From assembly GCA_937927835.1 (NCBI GenBank), contig CALGJS010000005.1, positions 1 through 41,026 of the forward strand: 41,026 bases of DNA, read 5' to 3'. Positions 32,775 to 41,026 of this stretch are shown here, one piece after another (position 1 is the first letter of the stretch; every line of letters starts with the position of its first letter). This DNA comes from an uncultured Saprospiraceae bacterium. GTDB lineage: Bacteria > Bacteroidota > Bacteroidia > Chitinophagales > Saprospiraceae. The position numbers were made by a program, and so were the translations under genes. The notes below the pieces were generated by a model. It had not been told where the DNA came from and made no database searches. It worked only from the letters and a program-made list of their open reading frames with translations.

Positions 32775-33227
32775 ATGCATCTAACACCGCTTATAAAAGC
32801 CTCTATCGACAAAAGCGTCCTCTGTTGGCTTGCAACCTCCTCTAAAGATAATATTCCAAATGTATCTCCAAAGGAGATTTTTCAATATTACCAATCCGAT
32901 AAAATCATTATTGCCAATATTGCCTCACCACAGACGGTGAAAAATATCAAAGCGAACAAAAAGGTCTGTATAAGTTTTATAGATATTCTAGTGCAAAAAG
33001 GATTTCAGATAAAAGGAACGGCGGAGATAATTGAAGATACGCATCCTGAGTTTGCAGAGATGGAAAAGGTATTGTTGGAAATGACAGGAGGGAATTTCCC
33101 GTTTAAGACGATTACAGAAATTACCATAGAAAAAGTAAAACCAATCCTTGCACCACGCTATCTACTTTATCCTGAAACGACCGAAGCAGACCAAGTTAAA
33201 AGTGCAAAGAAAACTTATGGATTGTAG
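32775..33227 (+). CDS. Pyridoxamine 5'-phosphate oxidase-like flavin-binding protein
   Basis: A 150-residue split-barrel protein of the PNPOx-like superfamily: CWLATSSKDNIPNVSPKEIF at the start (dimer and FMN phosphate region), then IIIANIASPQTVKNIKANKKVCISFID and GFQIKGTAEIIED, the usual strand order for FMN-binding proteins. True pyridoxamine oxidase is longer and has a C-terminal substrate motif absent here, so it is a relative of unknown substrate. Transcribed alone. Confidence 0.87.
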   Translation: MHLTPLIKASIDKSVLCWLATSSKDNIPNVSPKEIFQYYQSDKIIIANIASPQTVKNIKANKKVCISFIDILVQKGFQIKGTAEIIEDTHPEFAEMEKVLLEMTGGNFPFKTITEITIEKVKPILAPRYLLYPETTEADQVKSAKKTYGL

Positions 33228-33397
33228 AAAAGAATTTCTTTTTAATAATTTTTCTGTGAAAAAAAGAACAATCTTGTTTTGAGTTTGTCCTATGATTGTG
33301 TTTCAAATAAATAATACAAAGGTGCGCCAGACGGAGAGGTCTTAATAGGTCAATATTTTCCCTTAGTAGGTAGATTTATGTACATTGCTATCCACGA

Positions 33398-34240
33398 ATG
33401 AGAAAAAAACAGATAAATATTCCTTTTAAACAATCAGCGACTTTGGCGCTTTGGAAAGTTGATGCCGAGACTAGTGTAGAGGGAACGCATGTGTTCCTCA
33501 CACATGGAACTTTTTCCAACAGAAAAGTATGTTTAGGGATTACGGAGTTTTTAGTAGAAAATGGATTTACCTGTTGGATTTTAGAATGGCGAAATCATGG
33601 CGCAAGTTCCACTTTAGACGAACCTTATAACTTTGAAAAGATTGGAAAGGAAGATATCAAAGCTGCTTTTGAGTATTTATTTGATCATGAAAAATTGGAA
33701 GAAATTGATTGTGTAACACATAGCGGCGGTGCTATTAGTTTGACCATCAACTTAATCGAGTATCCTCAATATATTTCTAAAATAAAAAAGATGGTCTTCT
33801 TTGCTGGCCAATCTTCTGGTGCAGCTCATACGATTGGAAATAGACTTAAAATTCTAACTGGAAAATATATAAGTAAGGCGTTAGGTCAAATACCTGCCAA
33901 GTCATTAGGCCGACCGCACAACGAAAATTATTCTTTTATGAAACAATGGTTTGACTGGAATCTAACCAACACGTTTTCCAGTGATACTGGTAGGGATTAC
34001 CGTTTAGAAATGTCAAAAATAGCAATCCCAATATTGGCGATAGGAGGGAGCGGAGATAATTTTATAGCACCGGTTGTTGGATGTAAAGCATTTCTGGATG
34101 GATTTAAAAATCCTAAAAATAAATTTCTTACTTGCGGTAAAGCAACGGGTTATTCAGAAGATTATAATCATAGCCGCTTGATTTATTCTCGGAATGCAGC
34201 GCGGGAAATTTATCCCGAGGTGTTGGGGTGGTTGGAGTAG
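33398..34240 (+). CDS. Alpha/beta hydrolase
   Basis: A 280-residue cytosolic hydrolase of the lipase-like type. Oxyanion motif LTHGTFSNRKV (near 33-43), W-R-N-H-G-A-S-S, and a nucleophile elbow THSGGA with S109 (the first Gly of GxSxG is replaced by Thr). The acid D220 (GGSGDNFIAP) and H258 (DYNHSRLIYS) complete the triad. It resembles acid-lipase-like or esterase enzymes; the substrate is unknown. No signal peptide. The upstream gap (170 bases) shows no clear promoter. Confidence 0.88.
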   Translation: MRKKQINIPFKQSATLALWKVDAETSVEGTHVFLTHGTFSNRKVCLGITEFLVENGFTCWILEWRNHGASSTLDEPYNFEKIGKEDIKAAFEYLFDHEKLEEIDCVTHSGGAISLTINLIEYPQYISKIKKMVFFAGQSSGAAHTIGNRLKILTGKYISKALGQIPAKSLGRPHNENYSFMKQWFDWNLTNTFSSDTGRDYRLEMSKIAIPILAIGGSGDNFIAPVVGCKAFLDGFKNPKNKFLTCGKATGYSEDYNHSRLIYSRNAAREIYPEVLGWLE

Positions 34241-34355
34241 GAATCCATAAGGTAAGATGTGTTTTTGTAAAAAAATAACAAATTTAGCACCTTATGTAGG
34301 AATTATTGCGTTATAGTTGTATATTTATGACAGAAAATGCCAAAAAAAATCAATT

Positions 34356-35585
34356 ATGCTTTTAGAATTTGCTATTCAAAATTTCAAATCTTTTAGGGAT
34401 TTACAAATTTTTTCATTAGAGGCTTCTAAGGAAAAAGAAACTAATGATAATGTTTTAAGAGTGGTTAAGACAGAAGGAAATTATCGAGTCTTAAAGACAA
34501 AGGCAATTTATGGAGCTAATGCTTCTGGAAAATCTAATTTAATTCTTGGCCTTGTTACAATGTGGAAGATAATAGATAATTTAAGAGATGAAGATGTATT
34601 TCAAAAATTTGTTTCACCGTATAGAATGGATGAAAAATTAAGAGATCAGCCTTCCTATTTTCAAATAATTTTTACTCACGAAGGGCGTAAATATAGGTAT
34701 GGCTTTGAGGTTGATAAAGAAAAGATTCATAGGGAATGGCTTTATTTAAAACGAGAAAAGGAAGTCCTATTATTTGAGCGTGAGGGAATAACTGAATTTG
34801 AATTTAATGAAACTTCGTTTAAAGAAGGAAAAACAATTAAGCAAGGAGTAAAAATGTTTACTGAAAAAACCTTGGTAATATCTGTTTTAGACCAATTAAG
34901 TGAACCTATTTCTTCTATAGTAAAAGAGTGCTTAAATAATAAAATTATTATAAGTCCGAACTTACCTAGTCCAATAGATTTTTTTAACAGATGGTATATT
35001 CAAACAATGTATCAATTTGAGAATGATGAAGGTTTTCGGAATTGGACGGTTAGTTTACTTAAGGAGTTAGATGGAAGTATTAAGAGTTCAAGAATAGAAA
35101 AGGTTACTTTTCCAGATGGTGAGGTTGAAAAAATTCCAGTGGTAATTAGATCGATTGAGGATAAGGAAGTTTCCTTTCTATTGGCGAATGAAGAAGCTTC
35201 AGGGACAAAAAAAATGTTTGATTACTCAAATATAATTTACAGAAGTATAAAAGAAGGAAAGGCTCTAATAATAGATGAGATGGATGCTTTACTTCACCCA
35301 AAGTTAACTAGAAAAATAATTGAGTTATTTCAATCTCCTGATGCTCATATCGAGGCTCAATTGATTTTTGCAACGCATGATACTAATTTAATGGATAATA
35401 AGCTACTTAGAAGAGACCAAATTACATTTCTTGAAAAATCTAAGGAAGGAGCAAGTGAGATTTATGATTTATCAGATATTAAAAAAGTGAGAGCAAAGGA
35501 TCTTTTTGAAAAAAATTATCTAAAAGGAAATTATGGTGCCTTACCGGTTTTAAATAATCTTGAAAAATTGTTACTTAATGAATAG
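34356..35585 (+). CDS. AAA-15 ATPase, RloA/AbiLi-like defence protein
   Basis: A 409-residue SMC/OLD-like ATPase. Start ATG 34356 gives MLLEFAIQNFKSFRDLQIFSLEA, the canonical beginning of this family; the open frame reaches TTG 34317 but those residues do not fit. Walker A is IYGANASGKSNL (53-60), Walker B ALIIDEMDALLHP (D307, E308), and the switch His is in IFATHDTNLM. It pairs with the RloB-like gene that starts within its stop region (8-base overlap ATGAATAG), so translation is coupled. Such pairs, first known from restriction loci as RloA/RloB and as the AbiL abortive infection system of Lactococcus, act against phages. The ATPase probably senses infection and RloB acts as effector. AT-rich codons against its neighbours suggest transfer. 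Confidence 0.9.
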   Translation: MLLEFAIQNFKSFRDLQIFSLEASKEKETNDNVLRVVKTEGNYRVLKTKAIYGANASGKSNLILGLVTMWKIIDNLRDEDVFQKFVSPYRMDEKLRDQPSYFQIIFTHEGRKYRYGFEVDKEKIHREWLYLKREKEVLLFEREGITEFEFNETSFKEGKTIKQGVKMFTEKTLVISVLDQLSEPISSIVKECLNNKIIISPNLPSPIDFFNRWYIQTMYQFENDEGFRNWTVSLLKELDGSIKSSRIEKVTFPDGEVEKIPVVIRSIEDKEVSFLLANEEASGTKKMFDYSNIIYRSIKEGKALIIDEMDALLHPKLTRKIIELFQSPDAHIEAQLIFATHDTNLMDNKLLRRDQITFLEKSKEGASEIYDLSDIKKVRAKDLFEKNYLKGNYGALPVLNNLEKLLLNE

Positions 35586-36222
35586 AGGCAGCAAAAGACA
35601 TAAAGGAGGGAAAAGAAAATCTATAAAAAGAGAACAGTATCCGTCCTTTCATCTTTTTTGTGAAGGTGAAAATACAGAACCATTATACTTCAACCAGTTT
35701 CCGATTTCAAATATTGCGCATTGTATGGGATATGGTGAAACAAAGAGTAAACTGGTAAAAACGGCTCTTAATTATAAAAGAGAAAATAGAATTACTAATA
35801 GATCAAATGATCAAATTTGGGTCGTTTTTGATTATGATTATGATGGAATGAAACAGCCAAAGCAAAAAGAGGATTTTAATAATGCTATAATTAAAGCTGA
35901 AAAAAATAACATTAAGTGGGCAGTATCAAATGATGCTTTTGAGTTGTGGTATTTACTACATTTTGAGAGTTGTAATGCTCAAGAGCTACGCAAGTGGTAT
36001 AACAAGCGTATAGAGAAATATACTGGAGAAAGTTACGATAAAGATCGTAAGATTGCCATGAAAATGTATGATGTTTTATTATCAAGACAACCCGAAGCAA
36101 TTCATAGAGCAATAAATTTAAAGAGTAAATATGATGATTCTGATAGGGCATTTGCGGATAAGAACCCTTTTACATCAGTGCATGAATTGGTAGTTGAGCT
36201 GAATCGTTATATTAAAAAGTAA
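35578..36222 (+). CDS. RloB-like protein, AbiLii-type defence effector
   Basis: A 214-residue RloB-family protein. Start ATG 35578 lies in the overlap with the ATPase gene. A Lys/Arg-rich N-terminus (RGSKRHKGGKRKSIKRE) is followed by HLFCEGENTEPLYF (E29, E31, E34), WVVFDYDYDGM (D85, D87, D89) and SNDAFELWYLLHF (D119, E122), the acidic clusters that align with a Toprim-like metal centre. A metal-dependent nuclease activity is therefore likely, by inference from the fold. It acts with the upstream ATPase. The stop is 2 bases before the SRPBCC start, although codon use in the next gene is clearly different. Confidence 0.9.
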   Translation: MNRGSKRHKGGKRKSIKREQYPSFHLFCEGENTEPLYFNQFPISNIAHCMGYGETKSKLVKTALNYKRENRITNRSNDQIWVVFDYDYDGMKQPKQKEDFNNAIIKAEKNNIKWAVSNDAFELWYLLHFESCNAQELRKWYNKRIEKYTGESYDKDRKIAMKMYDVLLSRQPEAIHRAINLKSKYDDSDRAFADKNPFTSVHELVVELNRYIKK

Positions 36223-36224
36223 CC

Positions 36225-36665
36225 ATGAAATACACCACCTCCATCCTCATCAACGCTCCGCTCCAAAAGGTCGTTGAACTATGGGAAAATCCAGCCCACT
36301 TCCACCAATGGCAAGACGGATTCGAAAGTATCACCCATCTCGAAGGTGTTCCCAATACAAAGGACGCCAAATCGAAAATTGTTCTAAATGACAAAATGAA
36401 AATCGAATTAATCGAGACCATTATTACCAATAATCTTCCTACTGAAAAGACCGCGCTCTACGAACATATCCACATGACCAATACTCAAACCTCTCGCTTC
36501 GAAACTGTCGGAAACAACCAAACTCGCTACATTTCTGAAGTCGAATATCTCAAATTCAATGGTTTTATGATCAAACTAATGGCCAAACTATTTCCTGGGA
36601 AATTCAAAGGGCAAAGCGAAAAGTGGATGCAGCAATTCAAAACCTTCGTTGAAAATAATCCCTAA
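36225..36665 (+). CDS. SRPBCC (START/polyketide cyclase-like) protein
   Basis: A 146-residue protein of the SRPBCC ligand-binding fold: start MKYTTSILINAPLQKVVELWENPAHFHQWQDGFESITH matches the INAPxxKVWxxxxxPxxxxxW pattern of the family, and the C-terminal helix SEKWMQQFKTFVENN closes the cavity. It would bind a hydrophobic ligand; which one is unknown. It begins 2 bases after rloB, but it uses many C-ending codons (ATC, TTC, CTC) while rloA and rloB use A/T-ending ones, so it belongs to the older chromosome and the defence pair was likely inserted before it. Confidence 0.85.
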   Translation: MKYTTSILINAPLQKVVELWENPAHFHQWQDGFESITHLEGVPNTKDAKSKIVLNDKMKIELIETIITNNLPTEKTALYEHIHMTNTQTSRFETVGNNQTRYISEVEYLKFNGFMIKLMAKLFPGKFKGQSEKWMQQFKTFVENNP

Positions 36666-37298
36666 TTTTTCTGCTAATTCTACCTATTCATGTTTAATAT
36701 TAAACCTTCACGAAGGAACAACCCAATTGCAAGTTGAGGTAAGTTATAACCATAAAAACAATTCAAAAAATTGAAATGTTGGTTTTTATTCTAATTAGAT
36801 CAAAAAATATAATATTCAAAATTTTTAAAATATATAAAATTGATGGATTTTCTGATGCTGTATACGATTTTTTTATTAATATATTGATATTCAATGAGTT
36901 ATATTTTTTTGAGGTAATAAGTTGTGTAGTATTGAAGTAGTATTTTTCTTTGCCTGCTGTACTCTTGAAGTATATAATAATTATTATATTTTAAAAACCT
37001 ATCTTATATTTACACTTCCCAAGATCTGATCGATCATTTATGACAACTTGTCTTTTCATGGCATTCTTTAAAGTTCTCATAAATTTTCTAAACTCTATCA
37101 CCGATTTTTTAAAGTTACCTAAATACTTCAGAAAACTGATTTATACATCAATTCAACCATGAATTGTATGTCTAACTTTTGGCTATGGCCTAAAGAATGG
37201 GCTACTGATGGTTTAAATCAAATTGTAGTTTCTCCGTTCAACTTTTTTGAACAGTACTTTAAATAAAATATTTTCTTAACCTAAATCAACAACGAATT
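36666..37298. other. AT-rich intergenic region with two tiny overlapping open frames
   Basis: No known gene in these 633 bases. The first 370 bases are very AT-rich. Two short frames follow: 37040-37162 (40 codons, MTTCLFMAFFKVLINFLNSI...) and 37159-37266 (35 codons, MNCMSNFWLWPKEWATDGLN...), joined by an ATGA overlap. Neither has a recognisable family. A perfect -7 box was not found; TATATTTA near 37005 is a weak candidate. The region probably holds the promoter of the giant gene at 37299. Confidence 0.4.
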
Positions 37299-40200
37299 AT
37301 GAATAGATCTTTTCTACAAATCTTGCTCAGGAGTTCTCGAAATAGAGCCTCAATGAGTATTGCAAATAGAAGCAGTAAGTATCTGAAAGGATTACTAGTA
37401 CTTGTTTGTTGCGCTTTGACGGCGTTTCCCGCTATGGCCCAACCAACAACCGCTGCCCCAACTCCAACGGTGGCTGCGGCAAATGTCATTTCCATGTTCA
37501 GTGATGCTTATACCGATGTACCAGTGGATACTTGGTTAACAGCATGGTCTGGAGCTGCTGGTGGTAATATCGTACCGATTGCTGGCAATGATACTAGACT
37601 ATATACGAGTGTCGACTTCCTTGGAATCGAAACGGTAACTAATCCCATCGATGCTTCTGGAATGACCTTCTTTAATATTGATGTTTGGACCCCAGACATG
37701 ACCACCTTTAGAGTGAAATTGGTAAACTTTGATGCCTCTGCTGGAAACTCAGAAGGAGAAATCGCTTTTACGCCAATCCAATCTGGATGGAATACTTTCC
37801 AAATCCCAATGGCAGACTTTTTTGATGGTGCGCTTACTACGGGATCTGCACTTACTAGTGCAACCAATATTTCTCAGTTAATCCTTTCAGGGTTACCTAC
37901 AGGTGGTGGGATGATGTACATTGATAATGTATATTTTTCTGCTCCAGCTATCGATCCAAACGTACCTGCAGTAGCTGCACCAAATCCAACTTGTGATGCA
38001 GCTAACGTAATTTCTATGTTTAGTGGAGTATATACGGATGTACCAGTAGATACTTGGTTGACACCTTGGTCTGCTGCTTCAGGTGGTGGAATTGTACCAA
38101 TTTCTGGAAATGATACTCGACTATATGAGAATGTTGATTTCCTTGGAATCGAAACTGTTGCCAATCAAATCGATGCATCTGGAATGATGTTTTTTAATAT
38201 TGATGTTTGGACGCCAAATATGACCACCTTTAGAGTGAAGCTAGTAGATTTTGGTCCTGGTGGAAACTCAGAAGGAGAAATCGCCTTTACGCCCGTTCAA
38301 ATGGGATGGAATACTTATTCTATTCCAATGGCAGACTTCTTCAATGCTTCCTTAACTACCGGACCTGCGCTTGGGAATTCTACCAATATTGCCCAATTAA
38401 TTCTTTCTGGACAACCTATCGGAGGTGGAACCATGTACATTGATAATGTATATTTTTCTAATTGTCTGCCTACGGAACCAGTTGCTGCTGCTCCAACACC
38501 AACTTGTGATGCAGCTGATGTAATCTCTATGTTTAGTGATGCTTATACCGATGTACCAGTGGATACTTGGTTGACATTCTGGTCTGGTGCTGCTGGTGGT
38601 AATATTGTTCCAGTTGCTGGTAACGATACTAGATTATATACGGCGGTAGATTTCCTTGGAATCGAAACAGTGACTAACCCAATTGATGCATCAGGAATGA
38701 TGTTCTTTAATATTGATGTTTGGACGCCAGACATGACCACCTTTAGAGTGAAGTTGGTAAACTTTGATGCCTCTGCTGGAAACTCAGAAGGTGAAATCGC
38801 TTTTACGCCAGTTCAGTCTGGATGGAATACCTTCCAGATTCCAATGGCAGACTTTTTTGATGCTTCTTTAACAACAGGTCCTGCTCTTACGAGTTCGACT
38901 AATATTTCACAGTTAATTCTTTCTGGACAACCAGTCGCAGCAGGAACCATGTACATTGATAATGTATATTATTCTAATTGTGCAGTACCAGTTCCAGTTA
39001 CTTTCTGTGTAGATCTTAACTGTGTACCAAGTGGTGGCGCTGCTGCTGCAGTGGCTGGTTCCTTTAATGGATTTAACCCTGGTACTGACTTCCTTTCTGA
39101 TGCTGATGGTGATGGTGTTTATTGCGGAACAGTAGACGTAGCACCTGGTGTGCAAACATTTAGATTCTTTACTGCTGGTGAGCAATTTGAAGACCTTTCT
39201 GGTATTGCTGGACAAGCTTGTGCTGCTGGTACAACTCCTGAATTGAGAGAAATTACCGTAGTATCAGGTGTTCCACAAACGGTTACCTATGCTTGGGAAA
39301 GTTGTGCAGCTGATTGTGCGGCTGCTCCTACGGCAGATATTACTTTCTGTGTAGACCTTAGTTGTGCTACAAGTAATGCTGCTGCTGCGGTTGCCGGTTC
39401 TTTTAATGGAGACAATCCTGGAACAAATTTTCTATTTGATGCTGATGGTGATGGTGTTTTTTGTGGGACTGTAGCAGTTCCTGAAGGAGATCATACTTTC
39501 CGTTTCTTCAATGCTGGAGATCAATTTGAAGATCTTTCTGCGATTGCAGGTGAAGCTTGTGTGACTGGAATGGCACCAAATGTAAGACGTGCTATTACAG
39601 TAGTTGCAGGAGTTGCTCAAACCGTAACTTATGGTTGGGAACTTTGTGATGCGGCTTGTCCACCACCACTTCCTGGTCCAGACTTTCCAATTATTTTTGA
39701 TGATTGCGATGTTGTTGACCATGGATTATCTAATTTCGGAGGTATGAGTTCTGTATTAGCAGCGGATCCGTTGGATCCTACTAATAAAGTCGTTTGTGCA
39801 ACCAAAGAAGTTGGAGCAACTTGTTTTGGTGGAACGACTATTAATGTTAATGGTTTACAGAATCCGATTCCTTTTGGACCCGGAAATACCGTAATAACAG
39901 TAGATGTTTTCTCTCCAAATGTAGGAACACCATTTTTATTGAAAATAGAAAGTACCACTGGAGGCCCATCAGCTGAGGTGCTGGTATTCTCAACGGTAGC
40001 AAATGCATGGGAGACTTTGTTCTTCAACTTTGCACTTGATCCAGCTTTTAGCTTATCAAATACTTACGATAGAGTTGTATTCTTCCCTGAGTTTACTTGT
40101 GGAAATACAGATGCTCCTGGTTCTGGAATTACTTATTATTTCGATAATATTATGATGTGTGTTGGTGCTCTTCCTGAAATCACTTGCCCTGCGGCAGTAA

Positions 40201-41026
40201 CAATTTCTTGTGAAGCTTCAACTGATCCTGCGGATACAGGAATGGCGACTACCGTAGAAATTTGTGGTGCATTGCCTGCGATTACTTTTGCAGATGCTGA
40301 CGACCAAACTACGACTGGATGTGGACAACATAGCTATACAATTACAAGAACTTGGACAGCAACTGATCTAGCTGGAAACTCTACTGCTTGTGAGCAAATT
40401 ATCACCGTAGAAGATACAACGCCTCCAGTTCTTACGTGTCCTGCTGAAGCTAGCATAGAATGTGATGGTGATTCAACTCCAGCTGGAACTGGAATGGCTA
40501 TAGCTACTGATAACTGTTCTTCTGGAACTGACCTTGTAGTTAGTTTTACGGATGCTTCTACGCAAGGAACAGATGGTTGTGCTCAATTTGAGTATGTGAT
40601 TACTAGAACATGGACGGTGGTTGATGCTTGTGGTCTTACGGCTTCTTGTGATCAGGTTATCAACGTAGGTTCTACGACTCCTGCCACGGTTACTTGCCCT
40701 GACGATGAAATGTTATCTTGTAATCAAACACCACCTGCTTTCGGTGATACTCCTGAGGAATTCTTAGCTATTGGCGGAACACTTTCAGATAACTGTTCTT
40801 CTGATTTAGCGAATTTTACCATTTCACATTCTGATGATACAAGCGTTGGCTTCTTGGACTTCTGTCCTTCTGCTGCTGCTGCAGATCGTACGATTATTAG
40901 AACTTATACGATTACCAATGCTTGCGGAAACGTAACTACTTGTACGCAGAATTTTGTTTTTGGAACGAGCGATATAGGGCCAGTTATAACTTCTATTCCT
41001 TTGGATCAAACAGTAGATTGTGCAGT
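37299..41026 (+). CDS. Giant modular secreted protein with CBM-like and HYR-like domains, 3' part missing
   Basis: A frame starting at ATG 37299 stays open to the window edge (over 1240 codons). The signal peptide ends at FPAMAQ (residue 48); an internal ATG (37353) would give a more usual 30-residue one. Order: three nearly equal CBM-like jellyroll units (about 60-213, 233-388, 404-562; VISMFSxxYTDVPVDTWLT at the start, TMYIDNVYFS at the end), two CBM48/AMPK-like beta-sandwich repeats (about 568-668 and 680-783; FCVDL, AGSFNG, DADGDGVYCGTV, FRFF), a fourth jellyroll (about 790-965), then Cys-rich HYR-like repeats (from about 960, 1044 and 1130; TCP...C). It is a surface or secreted glycan-binding or adhesion protein; a catalytic or sorting domain may lie beyond the edge. 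Confidence 0.9.
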   Translation, partial: MNRSFLQILLRSSRNRASMSIANRSSKYLKGLLVLVCCALTAFPAMAQPTTAAPTPTVAAANVISMFSDAYTDVPVDTWLTAWSGAAGGNIVPIAGNDTRLYTSVDFLGIETVTNPIDASGMTFFNIDVWTPDMTTFRVKLVNFDASAGNSEGEIAFTPIQSGWNTFQIPMADFFDGALTTGSALTSATNISQLILSGLPTGGGMMYIDNVYFSAPAIDPNVPAVAAPNPTCDAANVISMFSGVYTDVPVDTWLTPWSAASGGGIVPISGNDTRLYENVDFLGIETVANQIDASGMMFFNIDVWTPNMTTFRVKLVDFGPGGNSEGEIAFTPVQMGWNTYSIPMADFFNASLTTGPALGNSTNIAQLILSGQPIGGGTMYIDNVYFSNCLPTEPVAAAPTPTCDAADVISMFSDAYTDVPVDTWLTFWSGAAGGNIVPVAGNDTRLYTAVDFLGIETVTNPIDASGMMFFNIDVWTPDMTTFRVKLVNFDASAGNSEGEIAFTPVQSGWNTFQIPMADFFDASLTTGPALTSSTNISQLILSGQPVAAGTMYIDNVYYSNCAVPVPVTFCVDLNCVPSGGAAAAVAGSFNGFNPGTDFLSDADGDGVYCGTVDVAPGVQTFRFFTAGEQFEDLSGIAGQACAAGTTPELREITVVSGVPQTVTYAWESCAADCAAAPTADITFCVDLSCATSNAAAAVAGSFNGDNPGTNFLFDADGDGVFCGTVAVPEGDHTFRFFNAGDQFEDLSAIAGEACVTGMAPNVRRAITVVAGVAQTVTYGWELCDAACPPPLPGPDFPIIFDDCDVVDHGLSNFGGMSSVLAADPLDPTNKVVCATKEVGATCFGGTTINVNGLQNPIPFGPGNTVITVDVFSPNVGTPFLLKIESTTGGPSAEVLVFSTVANAWETLFFNFALDPAFSLSNTYDRVVFFPEFTCGNTDAPGSGITYYFDNIMMCVGALPEITCPAAVTISCEASTDPADTGMATTVEICGALPAITFADADDQTTTGCGQHSYTITRTWTATDLAGNSTACEQIITVEDTTPPVLTCPAEASIECDGDSTPAGTGMAIATDNCSSGTDLVVSFTDASTQGTDGCAQFEYVITRTWTVVDACGLTASCDQVINVGSTTPATVTCPDDEMLSCNQTPPAFGDTPEEFLAIGGTLSDNCSSDLANFTISHSDDTSVGFLDFCPSAAAADRTIIRTYTITNACGNVTTCTQNFVFGTSDIGPVITSIPLDQTVDCA
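37482..38985 (+). repeat. Three tandem units of about 515 bases inside the giant gene
   Basis: Comparable points in the units are 522 and 513 bases apart (174 and 171 codons). Units 1 (from 37482) and 3 (from 38511) share long DNA identity, for example TGATGCTTATACCGATGTAC, while unit 2 (from 37998) differs more. This points to recent duplication or gene conversion. Confidence 0.9.

Noticed and set aside
34317-34355. Earlier TTG start of the RloA-like ATPase
   Set aside because: The 13 extra residues do not fit the family, which begins with the first beta strand at MLLEFAIQNF.
39629-40027. Antisense frame of 132 codons in the giant gene
   Set aside because: It is a shadow of the plus-strand frame, which has continuous domain sequence from 37299 to the edge.

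Overview
The window comes from an AT-rich member of the Bacteroidota, probably a marine Saprospiria- or Flavobacteriia-like polysaccharide degrader. This rests on the SusC/SusD pair, many lipoproteins of the Bacteroidota type, promoter boxes of the TAnnTTTG form, a 7TM-DISM hybrid histidine kinase with an AraC output, and a very long secreted protein with HYR-like and carbohydrate-binding domains. No rRNA, tRNA, CRISPR array or insertion sequence was seen. The genus-level placement is inference.

Layout. (1) 1-2059: a partial secreted protein on the minus strand, a structured intergenic element, a hexanucleotide microsatellite, a DUF1272 zinc-ribbon-like protein and an unknown YD-repeat-like protein. 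(2) 2118-9698: a hybrid sensor kinase that probably starts at CTG, then three secreted proteins: a small unknown, a beta-trefoil lectin plus phospholipase-A2-like fusion, and an FG-GAP/VCBS propeller. (3) 9715-31093: a complete alginate utilisation locus. (4) 31220-36665: mixed genes, namely KptA, a TPR lipoprotein, a PNPOx-like flavoprotein, an alpha/beta hydrolase, a two-gene RloA/RloB (AbiL-like) defence cassette and an SRPBCC protein. (5) 37299 to the right edge: the 5' part of a giant modular secreted protein.

How the alginate genes work together. SusC, SusD and a PKD surface lipoprotein would bind and import alginate oligomers released by the lipoprotein lyases PL7 and PL6. PL17 cuts oligomers to unsaturated monomers, and KdgF (cupin) opens these to DEH. 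One or both SDRs reduce DEH to KDG, KdgK phosphorylates it and Eda splits KDPG. An MFS hexuronate-type carrier and an unusual Nramp-fold protein without the metal ligands are the inner-membrane transporters. All genes from susC to eda run on the minus strand; a terminator-like hairpin after the PKD gene and further hairpins before kdgK and before eda may set expression steps.

Regulation. Two similar FadR-subfamily GntR regulators flank the locus. Perfect TTGGT-NN-ACCAA operators lie just downstream of the -7 boxes of PL7 and PL6 and upstream of both regulator genes, which points to a local regulon with autoregulation. No such palindrome was found upstream of susC, so the main operon may be controlled differently.
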